From Candidatus Saccharibacteria bacterium GW2011_GWC2_48_9 (GTDB lineage: Bacteria; Patescibacteriota; Saccharimonadia; Saccharimonadales; Saccharimonadaceae), in NCBI GenBank assembly GCA_001003725.1, contig LCPR01000007.1, positions 1 to 54,969 on the forward strand: a stretch of 54,969 bases of DNA. Direction: 5' to 3'. Shown here one piece after another: positions 1 to 8,855 of this stretch (position 1 is its first letter; each line of letters starts with the position of its first letter). A program made the translations under genes and the position numbers. Below the pieces are notes generated by a model that had not been told where the DNA came from, did no database searches, and was given only the letters and a program-made list of their open reading frames with translations.

Positions 1-2
1 GG

Positions 3-245
3 AAAGCCGATGCAAGAGACAACGATGATGGCGCACACGATGGCTACAAAGGCCGAGTTGGTATTTACGAAGTACTCGGTATATCTGTACCGATCCAAAA
101 GATGATTACAGCCAATGCCACCAGCAACGATATTCAAGGTGCGGCTATCGGTGATGGTATGATTACCATGCAGACAGATGGACTTATCAAAGCACTACGC
201 GGCGAAACAACCGTGGAAGAAGTACTGAGAGTAACAAAGGAATAA
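3..245 (+). CDS. pilB: Type IV pilus assembly ATPase PilB/GspE, C-terminal fragment (partial at window edge)
   Basis: Only the last 80 codons are present; the gene runs off the left edge. The frame ending in TAA at 243-245 reads GYKGRVGIYEVL and DGLIKALRGETTVEEVLRVT, the typical end of GspE/PilB/TadA secretion ATPases. These hexameric cytoplasmic ATPases power pilus extension at the inner-membrane platform PilC, encoded 10 bp downstream. The Walker motifs lie outside the window. The assignment rests on the C-terminal signature and the following pilC-pilM-pilN-pilO order. Confidence 0.88.
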   Translation, partial: KADARDNDDGAHDGYKGRVGIYEVLGISVPIQKMITANATSNDIQGAAIGDGMITMQTDGLIKALRGETTVEEVLRVTKE

Positions 246-255
246 ACAGACAACT

Positions 256-1479
256 ATGACAAAATTTACCTATACCGCAACGTCATCGGCAGATACCAGC
301 AAAACTGTCACAGGCGAAATAGAAGCCGCAACCCGCGACGACGTAGCACATACGCTCATTAAACAAAATTTGAGTCCGGTAAGTATCAAAGAAACAAAAT
401 CAGGCCTAAGCTTGAGTCTCGGCGGTGGAAAAGTTAAGTCAGATGAAATCGTCATCTTTACGAGGCAGCTCAGCGCCATGATTGGTGCCGGCGTGCCGCT
501 ACTACGCTCGCTCAATTCGCTCGCCGAACACGCCGAAAACCCTGCATTCAAAAAAATCCTTACCGAGGTAACTACCAACATTCAAAGTGGATCCGGCTTC
601 GGAGATTCACTCGCCAAGTACCCGAATACATTCAGTGACGTATACGTCAACATGGTGCGAGCAGGCGAAACAGCAGGTATCCTCGACGATATTCTCAAGC
701 GATTAGCCACACAGCAGGAAAAAAATGCCACTATACGTAAAAAGGTCAAAAGTGCCATGTCGTACCCGATGGTACTCGTAGTCATCACTATCGGCGCGTT
801 TTTTGGCTTGATGCTTTTTGTGATACCGCAAATCGGCACTATCATTACCGACCTTGGCGGGCCGGACGCGGAGCTACCGCTGCTCACACGAATCATGCTC
901 GGCATTAGCGATGTATTACTCGGCTATTACTGGATTGTCTTGCCGGCTCTTGGTGGCGGCGTATTCTTGCTACTAAAGTACATCCGTACGCCCGGTGGAA
1001 AGAGAAAGTTCCACAAGCTCATACTAAAGATCCCCCCTGTGAACGGTATTGTTAAGAAGGTGGCGGTTGCACGCTTTGCACGCACCTATTCATCACTTGT
1101 CGGAGCAGGCGTATCTGTCATCGAGTCGATCAATGTCACTGGTCGCGCTATTGGTAACACTATGTACGAAGAGGCACTTATCGATGCGGCAAATCGTGTT
1201 AAAAATGGCGATCAACTCTCTAAGATCATCGAAGGCAACGAATCTCTGTTTCCTTCAATATTATCGCAGATGCTTTCAGTAGGAGAAGAGACAGGGCAGA
1301 CCGATGTCGTACTTATCAAAGTTGCGGATTTTTACGAAGAAGAGGTAGATGTGGCAATCGATGGTATCAGTTCTATCATCGAGCCAGTGATGATCGTCAT
1401 GATGGGCTCAATGGTAGGCCTCATCGCCGCGAGCGTCATGGGGCCAATCGCCAGTATTTCTCAAAATATACAGGGATAA
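256..1479 (+). CDS. pilC: Type IV pilus inner-membrane platform protein PilC (T2SSF family)
   Basis: A 407-residue protein of normal PilC length. It contains the duplicated T2SSF (GspF) domain: the first copy begins near residue 70 (TRQLSAMIGAGVPLLRSL), and the second begins near residue 270 (ARFARTYSSLVGAGVSVIES). Hydrophobic segments lie around 170-195, 215-240 and 375-400. PilC is the polytopic platform that couples the PilB motor to pilin polymerisation. It follows pilB by 10 bp, so the two are probably co-transcribed. The start ATG has only a weak purine stretch (AAAGGAA, about 12 nt upstream). Confidence 0.93.
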   Translation: MTKFTYTATSSADTSKTVTGEIEAATRDDVAHTLIKQNLSPVSIKETKSGLSLSLGGGKVKSDEIVIFTRQLSAMIGAGVPLLRSLNSLAEHAENPAFKKILTEVTTNIQSGSGFGDSLAKYPNTFSDVYVNMVRAGETAGILDDILKRLATQQEKNATIRKKVKSAMSYPMVLVVITIGAFFGLMLFVIPQIGTIITDLGGPDAELPLLTRIMLGISDVLLGYYWIVLPALGGGVFLLLKYIRTPGGKRKFHKLILKIPPVNGIVKKVAVARFARTYSSLVGAGVSVIESINVTGRAIGNTMYEEALIDAANRVKNGDQLSKIIEGNESLFPSILSQMLSVGEETGQTDVVLIKVADFYEEEVDVAIDGISSIIEPVMIVMMGSMVGLIAASVMGPIASISQNIQG

Positions 1480-1537
1480 AGTCTAGTCATAAGCACAAGC
1501 TTCATGATATAGTAGGGATAAACTAACGCGTGGGCTC

Positions 1538-2590
1538 ATGAAAAAACTTTTCTACAAAGACAAAGCATTCATCGGACTTGACATCAACACAACTGAAATC
1601 AAGGTGATGGCAATCGATCCAGAAAAACATCTCGTACAAGGCTACGGCGCTATTGACGTGGATGCGGCTAAAATGAAAAAAGTATTCGACAAAGGCGATA
1701 GCTACCTCGAAATGCAACTTCGTGCGCTTCTGAATGACAAGATTATTGGCAATGTAGCCAGTGAACAAGTTGTCATCAGCCTTCCCACATCTCGCACTTA
1801 TTCACGCGCGTTCACGGTGCCCAAGTCTGCAGAAAAAAATCTTCGAGAAGCTGTTGAACTCGAAGTGAGTCAGTATGTTCCTATCCCTATTTCCCTGCTT
1901 TACGTCGATTATGAAATTATCGATCGCAGCAAAGATACACTCACTGTCATCATGTCCGCAGTGCCTCAACTTATGGTCGACAATGTGCTGTCTGCTATTG
2001 AGTCAGCCGGACTTACTGCAAATGTAGTAGAACCAAGTATCAATTCTGTAGCGAGACTACTTCGCACTACAGAAGAGGGTGACCTGCCGACACTCATTGT
2101 CGACATTGGACCGGCGAATACAGATATTGCGGTACTCGATGGGTCAATTCGCGTTACTGGCGGTACCACCGTCGGCGGCAACACCTTTACACTCGACATC
2201 GGCAAAAAACTAGGTGTAGCGCTAGAGAATGCCCACCAACTCAAAGTGCTCAACGGACTCAACCCAGGGCCTCGACAAAAAAAGATTACTTCTGCGGTTG
2301 AACCGAGCCTGCAGCGAATTACATCCGAAACACGACGCGTCATACGCTACTACAACGAACGAATTTCAAGCGGTAAAAAACTTGAACAGCTGTTGATTGT
2401 TGGCGGTGGCAGCAACATGCCAGGTATCGGTGAGTACTTCACAAATGACCTACTTATGCCGTCACGCGTTGCAAGCCCATGGCAAAGAATAGATTTCGGT
2501 GCTCTCGAGCAACCCGGTAAGCAATTCCGCTCACGATATATTACCGTTGCTGGACTTGCAAGTCTCACGCGAGAAGAGGTTTGGAAATGA
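1538..2590 (+). CDS. pilM: Type IV pilus assembly protein PilM (actin-like ATPase)
   Basis: A 350-residue actin-fold protein. The N-terminal phosphate-1-like motif is GLDINTTEIKV, and a second nucleotide-binding stretch is TLIVDIGPANTDIAVLDG near residue 185, followed by the GGxxxT turn of the family. PilM is cytoplasmic and binds the short cytoplasmic tail of PilN, linking the motor to the alignment subcomplex. Its TGA stop overlaps the pilN ATG (ATGA), so the two are translationally coupled. No good ribosome binding site precedes the ATG; a TATAGT box lies at 1508-1513. Confidence 0.93.
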   Translation: MKKLFYKDKAFIGLDINTTEIKVMAIDPEKHLVQGYGAIDVDAAKMKKVFDKGDSYLEMQLRALLNDKIIGNVASEQVVISLPTSRTYSRAFTVPKSAEKNLREAVELEVSQYVPIPISLLYVDYEIIDRSKDTLTVIMSAVPQLMVDNVLSAIESAGLTANVVEPSINSVARLLRTTEEGDLPTLIVDIGPANTDIAVLDGSIRVTGGTTVGGNTFTLDIGKKLGVALENAHQLKVLNGLNPGPRQKKITSAVEPSLQRITSETRRVIRYYNERISSGKKLEQLLIVGGGSNMPGIGEYFTNDLLMPSRVASPWQRIDFGALEQPGKQFRSRYITVAGLASLTREEVWK

Positions 2591-3201
2591 TCAACCTACT
2601 GCCTCCAGAAACGGCAAAGCAGATTCATGCCTCCCGCCACAATAATCTCCTCCTGCGCTACCTCATAGGACTGATTATTGCACTGGGCCTGATTGTGTTT
2701 GTGTACGCGACCACTTTTATTCTAATGAAAACCACCGAACAATCGAGCGTATCGTCATCGAGTGAAAACAAGCAAAAGATAGCACAGCATAAGGAAACAG
2801 AGGACCGGGCAAAAGCTTATACGAGTAACCTCAAAATTGCAAAGTCACTCTTCGACAGCGAACTCTCGCACACTACCGCACTCAACAAAATAGCAAGCGC
2901 ACTGCCAAATGGCACCATGATTCAATCCCTCGACCTGAGTGCGTCTACAGTAGGTTCACCCATCACGCTGTCGGTACAAGCAAAGACAAAAGCCGACGCC
3001 TTGGCAGTCAAAACATCATTTGAAAAAGCAAAAATCGCCTCAAACATTACTATATCGAGCCTCGCCGAACAAAATGCCGATGCCCCAGCAACTGACGGCG
3101 GCGAATCAGCGCAACCCACCGCCTATCCTGTACTCATCAGCCTAAACGTTACCTTCGATAAATCAATATTTACAACCGATAAAGAGGAAACAAATGGGTA
3201 A
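2587..3201 (+). CDS. pilN: Type IV pilus alignment protein PilN
   Basis: About 204 residues. The protein begins MINLLPPE, the conserved PilN tail that docks into PilM. One transmembrane helix follows (about 25-48), then a coiled segment and a periplasmic ferredoxin-like domain (about 100-160). The ATG at 2587 is chosen over the in-frame TTG at 2581 because it starts this conserved motif, forms the ATGA overlap with pilM, and has an AGAAGAGG ribosome binding site at a suitable distance. It probably pairs with PilO. Confidence 0.88.
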   Translation: MINLLPPETAKQIHASRHNNLLLRYLIGLIIALGLIVFVYATTFILMKTTEQSSVSSSSENKQKIAQHKETEDRAKAYTSNLKIAKSLFDSELSHTTALNKIASALPNGTMIQSLDLSASTVGSPITLSVQAKTKADALAVKTSFEKAKIASNITISSLAEQNADAPATDGGESAQPTAYPVLISLNVTFDKSIFTTDKEETNG

Positions 3202-3865
3202 AATAAACCTCTCACTCTCAGAACTCACCGCTTCTAGACTACGTCTACTGTTACTCGGCGGAGTAGTCGTAGTCTTAGCCCTGCAAATAGGTCTAATCGT
3301 ATTAGGCCAAAAAGCAATCACCGGATACGCACAAACGGTGTCATCTTCGGTATCAACAGCTACATCCGACCAAAAAACCCTTAGCGACCTCCAATTGGTC
3401 AACAACTTACTCAAGCAACAATCTGAAACTGTTGAGAAGTCGGGTAAGCTCATAGCCGATGGAGCAAACACGTATGCATACCAAAACCAAATCATCAACG
3501 ATATCACCAACTATGCCAACCAAACTGGCATTCAAGTAACCGGATTCACTTTTACAGACTCGGCTGCCGCAGGCACCAGTACGGCGCCAGCACCCGCGGC
3601 TACAGCGACTACCGGCACTGCACCGGCGGCGACGACAAGTGCGACGCCGGCAGGACTTAGCCCTGTCACAGTATCTGTATCTCTAGTACCTGGCATGTCA
3701 TATAGCGCATTCTATAAGTTCTTGCAGCTTATTGAGGGCAACCTACTTCAGATGCAGATCGGAAGCCTTAATCTCACTCCTTCCAGCGACGGCAGCACAA
3801 ACGAATCTGGTCCAAATGCAGTCGGACTTTCAAACATAACTATTCAGGTGTTTACAAAGAAATGA
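3194..3865 (+). CDS. pilO: Type IV pilus alignment protein PilO-like
   Basis: A 223-residue bitopic protein: short cytoplasmic tail, one transmembrane helix (about 15-38), coiled-coil stretch (about 45-90), then a periplasmic domain. The domain is interrupted at about 117-152 by a low-complexity Ala/Thr/Pro linker, longer than in most PilO proteins. The start overlaps the pilN stop by 8 nt, and AAAGAGG sits just upstream. Position and topology point to PilO; sequence similarity to classical PilO is weak by eye. Confidence 0.8.
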   Translation: MGKINLSLSELTASRLRLLLLGGVVVVLALQIGLIVLGQKAITGYAQTVSSSVSTATSDQKTLSDLQLVNNLLKQQSETVEKSGKLIADGANTYAYQNQIINDITNYANQTGIQVTGFTFTDSAAAGTSTAPAPAATATTGTAPAATTSATPAGLSPVTVSVSLVPGMSYSAFYKFLQLIEGNLLQMQIGSLNLTPSSDGSTNESGPNAVGLSNITIQVFTKK

Positions 3866-4137
3866 GCAAGCCAATCAATCCCGTAGAGACATTTTTCTTA
3901 CGTTATAACTTCGTTATCCTTATCGTGGTTGCCGCGACTATCATCGGAGTGAGTATCTTCTTGGCTTACTCGACCTTCATTACTGCGGCAGACCCTAGCA
4001 ATGCAGAAGTTAAGAGTGAAATCCCAACAAGCTTTGACCAAGCAACACGAGATAAAGTCGACCAACTGCACGAAAGTAATGATCCAGACATACGCGTGAC
4101 ACCACCATCTGGTCGGATAAATCCGTTTTCTGAATAG
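3862..4137 (+). CDS. Small single-pass membrane protein at the end of the pilM-N-O block
   Basis: A 91-residue protein with one transmembrane helix (about 15-40, NFVILIVVAATIIGVSIFLAYS) and a polar extracytoplasmic tail ending near GRINPFSE. It starts within the pilO stop (ATGA overlap), so it belongs to the operon. By position it might replace PilP, the lipoprotein that follows PilO in proteobacteria, but it has no lipobox and I see no real similarity. Function unknown; a pilus-assembly role is inferred from context. Confidence 0.75.
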   Translation: MSKPINPVETFFLRYNFVILIVVAATIIGVSIFLAYSTFITAADPSNAEVKSEIPTSFDQATRDKVDQLHESNDPDIRVTPPSGRINPFSE

Positions 4138-4143
4138 GTGCGA

Positions 4144-4149
4144 TATACT
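4144..4149 (+). promoter_or_regulatory. -10 box of a leaderless promoter for the PRC-barrel gene
   Basis: GATATACT ends 6 nt before the ATG at 4156, with no ribosome binding site between. This places the expected transcription start at or just before the start codon. Confidence 0.5.
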
Positions 4150-4155
4150 GGACAT

Positions 4156-4743
4156 ATGCTACTAGCCACTTCAGAACTTTTTGACATGCCAGTAATGAGC
4201 CTCCAGACAGGTGCAGAAATTGCGCAGACGAATTCGGCTATTATAGACCTTGGCACTCTCCATATACTTGCCTACGAGCTATCTGGCGCGCAACTCGATT
4301 CGCACCCATCGTTCCTACGCATCGAAGATATCCGAGAATTGAGTGATATTGGATTTATAGTAGATTCAAGCGACGAAATCATCACGCTTGATGACATTGT
4401 TGTCGCAAAAGATATCTATACCAAGCATGCAAAACTTGAAGGAATGCATGTTATCGACGAGCAGGGCACTAAGCTGGGAAAGGTACTGCAATCAATCATG
4501 AGCACCCACACGTTTCGCATCGAACAACTGCAAGTCACAAGACCATTTCTGCAAAGCTTTACAGAAACTGAGCTCCTCATTCACCGCGAGCAAATTGTCG
4601 ATGTCACAGATGAGACCATAATTGTGCGAGCAGCATCAACCGACAATAAACAACACGCCAAACTAGAAAAACAGCCGTTCATCAATCCGTTCCGTGGTGC
4701 CTCATCTCCTCAGCCAGAGTCAGCTAAAGCTGATCGTCGCTAA
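4156..4743 (+). CDS. PRC-barrel domain protein
   Basis: A 195-residue soluble protein with two PRC-barrel-like halves. The first includes residues around LGTLHILAYELSG; the second (about 85-115) includes EGMHVIDEQGTKLGKVLQSI. PRC barrels are small beta-barrels found in ribosome maturation factors, photosynthetic reaction centres and surface or sporulation proteins. The ATG at 4156 is preferred over GTG 4138 because a TATACT box (4144-4149) ends 6 nt before it and would overlap translation from the GTG. It follows the pilus operon but probably has its own promoter. The C-terminal tail is basic and disordered. Confidence 0.75.
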   Translation: MLLATSELFDMPVMSLQTGAEIAQTNSAIIDLGTLHILAYELSGAQLDSHPSFLRIEDIRELSDIGFIVDSSDEIITLDDIVVAKDIYTKHAKLEGMHVIDEQGTKLGKVLQSIMSTHTFRIEQLQVTRPFLQSFTETELLIHREQIVDVTDETIIVRAASTDNKQHAKLEKQPFINPFRGASSPQPESAKADRR

Positions 4744-5377
4744 GTGCCCGCTTAATATCATCGTAGCTAAATCCTTGCCGAGCTAGGTAGTGCATCAGCT
4801 TTTGTTCGTCTTGATATCTGCTTCTTTTTCTCGCAATCACCTTTTGGAGTTCATTGTCGTCGGTTCTATCGGTGTCCGCGAGCTGCTGCGCTATAATATC
4901 TTGCGACACGCCTTTTGCGCGCAACTCGGCCTCAAGCTTGCGCCTGCTAGTACCTTTGGTTTGGTTACGATTTTCCACCCAAAACCGCGCAAAAGACTCG
5001 TCATCGACATACGACTTATCTACAAGTTTATTAAACACCCTTTCCACCAACTCAGTAGCATAGCCTTCACGCTCCTTAATCTCACCTGTTTTTCGTGATT
5101 TGTACTTGGTAGCTCGAGTTTTACGCCACAGGTAGTCGTGTACTTCACGTGCACTATGTGGGCGTATTAGACAGTATTCTAAGGCACGCGCGTACAACTT
5201 GCCGAACTGACTTTCTCCCTCTATCTCGGTAAGTTCTTTTTCGCTGTACTCACGACCAACTTTCACACCAAGTGATACGACCTGCGATATATCTAGGCTA
5301 AAACGATATGCACCATCCACCATCACGTTGATACGGTTTGGATCTTTTTGCTGGCTTGATAGTGCTGTTATTTTCAT
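4724..5377 (-). CDS. recX: Regulatory protein RecX
   Basis: A 217-residue RecX-family protein of three-helix repeats. Family motifs include YARALEYCLIRPHSAREVHDYL near residue 75, YVDDESFARFWVENR near 128 and GVSQDIIAQ near 155. RecX binds RecA filaments and tunes their assembly. It lies directly downstream of recA on the same strand, the classical order. The start chosen is ATG 5377 (MKITALSSQQ), where family similarity begins. An alternative GTG at 5407 has a better ribosome binding site (GGAGAG, 9 nt spacing) and adds 10 residues. The 3' end overlaps the convergent PRC-barrel gene by 20 bp. Confidence 0.85.
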   Translation of the reverse strand: MKITALSSQQKDPNRINVMVDGAYRFSLDISQVVSLGVKVGREYSEKELTEIEGESQFGKLYARALEYCLIRPHSAREVHDYLWRKTRATKYKSRKTGEIKEREGYATELVERVFNKLVDKSYVDDESFARFWVENRNQTKGTSRRKLEAELRAKGVSQDIIAQQLADTDRTDDNELQKVIARKRSRYQDEQKLMHYLARQGFSYDDIKRALSDDQL

Positions 5378-5471
5378 AAGCTGGCTGAGCGAACCACAAT
5401 AGCCCACTCCACTTCTCTCCTTGAACGAATAGCGAGAGATAGCATCACCTGCCCACCCAGCTCAGAGGCCA

Positions 5472-6509
5472 CTATACGTCCTCTGTTGCCACTTTTTCTC
5501 GAACTTTCTTGTCGATTTCAGCTAATAGTTCTGGATTGCTTTTGAGGAACTCTTTAGTCTTATCTCTGCCTTGCCCAATCTTCTCGTCTTTATAGTCAAA
5601 CCACGCACCAGATTTACCAACAATACCATGCAATACGGCGAGATCAAGAATATCGCCAGTCGCCGAGATGCCTTCGTTATACATGATGTCAAATTCCGCG
5701 ATTCTAAATGGTGGGGCGATCTTGTTTTTAACTATCTTAACCTTTGTCCTGTTGCCCAGTATGTCGTCGCCAACCTTGATCTGGCCGGTTCGTCGAATAT
5801 CGATACGAACGCTCGCATAGAACTTCAGCGCATTACCACCTGTTGTTGTCTCTGGGTTACCAAACATAACACCGATTTTCATACGAATTTGATTGATGAA
5901 AATGACTGTTGCATGAGACTTATTGATAATACCTGTGAGTTTTCGAAGCGCCTGACTCATCAGACGAGCCTGCAAGCCCATGTGACTGTCGCCCATATCG
6001 CCATCAATTTCTGCCTGTGGCACTAGCGCGGCAACCGAGTCTACTACTATAAGATCAACAGCATTTGAACGAACCAAGGTCTCGGCAATTTCAAGTGCTT
6101 GCTCGCCATTGTCTGGCTGACTCACTAAAAGATTATCAGTATCAACACCAAGCTTGCGCGCATAGCTTGGATCAAGTGCATGCTCAGCGTCAATGAAAGC
6201 CGCCGTGCCACCTTGTTTTTGAATCTCTGCTATTGCATGGAGAGTCAGGGTCGTCTTACCGCTAGACTCCGGGCCATAAATCTCGATAATACGGCCTTTC
6301 GGATAACCTCCGCCTAGTGCGATATCTACGCTGAGTGCGCCAGAAGGAATAAGTTCAACATTCGCTCGGTGACCCTCACCTAGTTTCATAATGGAACCAT
6401 CACCAAATTGCTTAGTGATTTGATCCATTGCGAGATTCAGTGCTTTTAGCTTGCCTTCATCTTTTTTTGCCGTAGCCGGTGTGTCAGTCGTGTCAGTCTT
6501 TTTCGCCAT
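5472..6509 (-). CDS. recA: Recombinase RecA
   Basis: A 345-residue RecA of standard length. Walker A is GPESSGKTT near residue 80, the Walker B region is [12 protein letters not shown] near 155, and the L2 region has [17 protein letters not shown] near 210. RecA forms nucleoprotein filaments for strand exchange and for induction of repair. The N-terminus is Lys/Asp-rich and disordered. Unlike many neighbours it has a normal leader with GGAGGG 5 nt before the ATG. recX follows at 94 bp. Confidence 0.98.
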   Translation of the reverse strand: MAKKTDTTDTPATAKKDEGKLKALNLAMDQITKQFGDGSIMKLGEGHRANVELIPSGALSVDIALGGGYPKGRIIEIYGPESSGKTTLTLHAIAEIQKQGGTAAFIDAEHALDPSYARKLGVDTDNLLVSQPDNGEQALEIAETLVRSNAVDLIVVDSVAALVPQAEIDGDMGDSHMGLQARLMSQALRKLTGIINKSHATVIFINQIRMKIGVMFGNPETTTGGNALKFYASVRIDIRRTGQIKVGDDILGNRTKVKIVKNKIAPPFRIAEFDIMYNEGISATGDILDLAVLHGIVGKSGAWFDYKDEKIGQGRDKTKEFLKSNPELLAEIDKKVREKVATEDV

Positions 6510-6539
6510 ATATACCCTCCAAGTCTTATGTATACTCTT

Positions 6540-6568
6540 ATTATACGCGTATACTCTTGTGTCGGCAA
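6540..6568 (-). promoter_or_regulatory. Sigma70-type promoter of recA
   Basis: On the minus strand TTGCCG (6568-6563) and TATAAT (6545-6540) are separated by 17 nt. The start codon is at 6509, behind a GGAGGG ribosome binding site at 6515-6520. This is a normal leadered promoter. Confidence 0.7.
6542..6553. promoter_or_regulatory. 12-bp perfect palindrome in the recA/pilin divergent region (possible operator)
   Basis: TATACGCGTATA is a perfect palindrome overlapping the recA -10 box. It is accompanied by two copies of TATACTCTT at 6531-6539 and 6550-6558, 19 bp apart. The position suits a repressor site, for example an SOS-type operator, but no factor can be named from this window. Confidence 0.35.
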
Positions 6569-6574
6569 ATTTGC

Positions 6575-6580
6575 TATAAT
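6575..6580 (+). promoter_or_regulatory. -10 box of a leaderless promoter for the pilin gene
   Basis: TTTGCTATAAT carries an extended -10 (TGC before TATAAT). The box ends 8 nt before the ATG at 6589, and no ribosome binding site is present. Confidence 0.6.
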
Positions 6581-6588
6581 GGTTTCAT

Positions 6589-7020
6589 ATGAGAAAAACA
6601 GACGGCTTCACTATCATTGAACTACTTGTTGTAGTCGTGCTTTTCCTCTCTATGTGCGGGTTATTCCTCTATCAAAAAAATAACGTAGAGGCTATGGGGC
6701 GCGACGACAGACGCAAAGCCGACATCAACACCCTTTACCACAACCTCGAAAAAGTTTACTACGCCAAAAACAGTGCATATCCGGCCACGCTGAGCACAAA
6801 GACATTGCCAGCGGTACAGGCAGACACTTTTAAAGACCCGGTAGGAATTGCCGTCAATGAGCTACGGGTCGACGACGACCTTATTGGAACAACAACTCGC
6901 TCAACCTACACCTACGAACCCACAGATTGCAAGGATAATCAATGCTCAGGCTACACCCTGCGCGCAAATCTAGAAAAAGAAGCTGATTACGTACGCAAGT
7001 CCCAAAACAGTAAAAAGTAG
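6589..7020 (+). CDS. Type IV prepilin-like protein
   Basis: A 143-residue protein with a class III prepilin signal. The short basic leader MRKTDG is followed by FTIIELLVVVV, with Gly at -1 and Glu at +5 relative to the expected PilD cleavage site. A hydrophobic helix runs to about residue 27, then a soluble domain with a Cys pair (CKDNQC, near 117-122). It is probably a minor pilin or pseudopilin exported by the pilus machine encoded at 1-4100. It is transcribed divergently from recA. Confidence 0.88.
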   Translation: MRKTDGFTIIELLVVVVLFLSMCGLFLYQKNNVEAMGRDDRRKADINTLYHNLEKVYYAKNSAYPATLSTKTLPAVQADTFKDPVGIAVNELRVDDDLIGTTTRSTYTYEPTDCKDNQCSGYTLRANLEKEADYVRKSQNSKK

Positions 7021-7024
7021 GTAT

Positions 7025-7810
7025 TCAATCGTGCGCGGCTACAGGTCGCCCGTTCTTGAAATCTTCTACTGCATTGTTCAATATACTAGTCTGCCTCTTT
7101 GGGTTCGCGACATAATGAAACCTGTACGTCGTCTCTTCTCCTTCGGTACTTAGACGAATCGTTCCGTAGTTTAGGAGTGTCTGGAGAACACCATTTTGCA
7201 CAAAACTCACATCTTCGATACTGCCCAAGCTTGCTGTTTGTTCATGCTTAGCAAACAAGCTGTGCTGAATTTCTTGGATAACACTTTCATTAGTAAGATA
7301 CAACGTATTACGCAGATACACCCACACGGCAATGTAGCCGAATATTCCAACCAGCAGACATAGCGGCACCATCAGTAAACTCAGTACCTCCATAGACGGC
7401 AATCCAGCCCCGTTACTTTGCTCCAGAAATACTGGATATAGTATCCAAATTGCGACAAATACCGACAGTAAAAAACTAGTAAGCGCAACTGGCGCGAGCA
7501 ACCCGATAGGGTGTCGCGTCACCCTCATGAGTACATATTCACCCCTGGAAAGGTTGAGGTCTGGAAACATCCTCTTGGCGTCTTCGTGTTTACGCATGAG
7601 GTCGTCGCTGACAGCTATCTGCGCCGGTTCGATAGGCCGTGTGGTATGTACTACACCTGGCTCATTGGATAATTGTACGCGTTGACGAGGGTCAAAACCA
7701 TGGCCCTCAACTCCATCCGGCTGAGTAGTAACATGAGAAGGTGCAACAAACTGCTTTGCATGCGGCTGCTGAGGCTGTGGAGTAGGAGTCGGCGGCTGCT
7801 CTGGATTCAT
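7025..7810 (-). CDS. PH-domain (bPH2-like) membrane protein
   Basis: 261 residues. The first ~45 residues are rich in Pro and Gln and disordered. Two transmembrane helices follow (about 103-130 and 142-168), then a bacterial PH-like domain (about 172-240: NTLYLTNESVIQEIQ, TASLGSIEDVSFVQNG, YGTIRLST). This layout matches the YdbS/YdbT-like bPH_2 family, whose function is mostly unknown. It is 12 bp downstream of ruvB, but a TATACT box inside that gap suggests its own transcript. Confidence 0.75.
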   Translation of the reverse strand: MNPEQPPTPTPQPQQPHAKQFVAPSHVTTQPDGVEGHGFDPRQRVQLSNEPGVVHTTRPIEPAQIAVSDDLMRKHEDAKRMFPDLNLSRGEYVLMRVTRHPIGLLAPVALTSFLLSVFVAIWILYPVFLEQSNGAGLPSMEVLSLLMVPLCLLVGIFGYIAVWVYLRNTLYLTNESVIQEIQHSLFAKHEQTASLGSIEDVSFVQNGVLQTLLNYGTIRLSTEGEETTYRFHYVANPKRQTSILNNAVEDFKNGRPVAAHD

Positions 7811-7816
7811 ACAATC

Positions 7817-7822
7817 AGTATA
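7817..7822 (-). promoter_or_regulatory. -10 box of a leaderless promoter for the PH-domain gene
   Basis: TATACT on the minus strand ends 6 nt before the ATG at 7810. It lies in the 12-bp gap after the ruvB stop, and no Shine-Dalgarno sequence is present. Confidence 0.5.
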
Positions 7823-8833
7823 TCACGCAGTTTTGTTCTCGCCCAAGTGGCGACGCGCTTTTTGAGTAACGCGACGGCCACGTGGAGTGCGCTCAATAAA
7901 ACCGATCTGCAGCAAGTATGGCTCGTAGAAATCTTCGATAGTAGACGTCTCGTCTCCAGTGAGTGCCGCAAGGGTCGCCAGACCAACGGGGTTATCGCCA
8001 TAGTTTTCAATCATACTGTACAGTAATTGAAGATCTGCGGGGTCGAGGCCAAGTTCATCAATCTCCAGCAACGCCAGGGCTTTTTTGGTAGTAATCGGGT
8101 CGATAAATCCATCGCCGTTCACATCCGCGTAGTCACGTACACGCTTAAGAAGACGGTTGGCAATTCGCGGAGTTAGCCGTGCGCGAGTTGAAAGATCTTT
8201 CGCAGCGGCGCTATCAATCTTGCTTTCGAGTATTGTAGCTGCTCGTGAGATAATCTTCTCGATTTCTTCGGGTGTATAAAACTCAAGTCGATGGATCAAG
8301 CCAAAGCGGTCACGCAGCGGTGCCGCTAGACTTCCAGTGCGCGTCGTTGCGCCAATCACAGTAAACTTAGGTAGGTCAAGTCGTACGCTGCGTGCTGCAG
8401 GACCCTTGCCTATCACGATATCGAGTTTATAATCTTCCATCGCACTATAGAGCACTTCTTCCACCGCGCGACCAAGGCGGTGAATCTCATCGATAAATAA
8501 CACATCTCCATCTTGCAAGTTAGTCAAAATACTCGCCAGATCACCCGCCCGCTCAATTGCCGGGCCGGCCGTAATGCGAATGTTGGCACCCATTTCATTT
8601 GCGATCACCGTTGCCATGGTTGTCTTACCGAGCCCTGGTGGGCCATACAGCAGTACGTGATCAATTGGCTCATTTCGTTTTTTTGCAGCGTCTATCGCCA
8701 ACTTAAGATTCTTCTTGAGTCGGTCTTGCCCCACATAGTCATCAAACGTCTGCGGTCGCAGCGTCACTTCTATTACCTGCTCGTCGGCATCTTCGTCGTG
8801 CGGGCTAGTATCTACAATTCGTTCTATCGCCAT
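7823..8833 (-). CDS. ruvB: Holliday junction branch migration helicase RuvB
   Basis: 336 residues, normal length. Order: N-terminal region, AAA+ large domain with Walker [10 protein letters not shown] near residue 64, Walker B LFIDEIHR near 117, sensor-1 region GATTRTG near 162, small AAA+ domain, and a C-terminal winged helix ending [15 protein letters not shown]. RuvB hexamers drive branch migration with RuvA; ruvA (9656) and ruvC (12554) are on the same strand but interspersed with other genes. Translation probably begins leaderlessly at the ATG at 8833. Confidence 0.97.
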   Translation of the reverse strand: MAIERIVDTSPHDEDADEQVIEVTLRPQTFDDYVGQDRLKKNLKLAIDAAKKRNEPIDHVLLYGPPGLGKTTMATVIANEMGANIRITAGPAIERAGDLASILTNLQDGDVLFIDEIHRLGRAVEEVLYSAMEDYKLDIVIGKGPAARSVRLDLPKFTVIGATTRTGSLAAPLRDRFGLIHRLEFYTPEEIEKIISRAATILESKIDSAAAKDLSTRARLTPRIANRLLKRVRDYADVNGDGFIDPITTKKALALLEIDELGLDPADLQLLYSMIENYGDNPVGLATLAALTGDETSTIEDFYEPYLLQIGFIERTPRGRRVTQKARRHLGENKTA

Positions 8834-8841
8834 GTACTACT

Positions 8842-8847
8842 ATTATG
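8842..8847 (-). promoter_or_regulatory. -10 box of a leaderless promoter for ruvB
   Basis: CATAAT ends 8 nt before the ruvB ATG at 8833. It sits just after the stop of the upstream Nudix gene. Confidence 0.45.
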
Positions 8848-8855
8848 GCACAATT

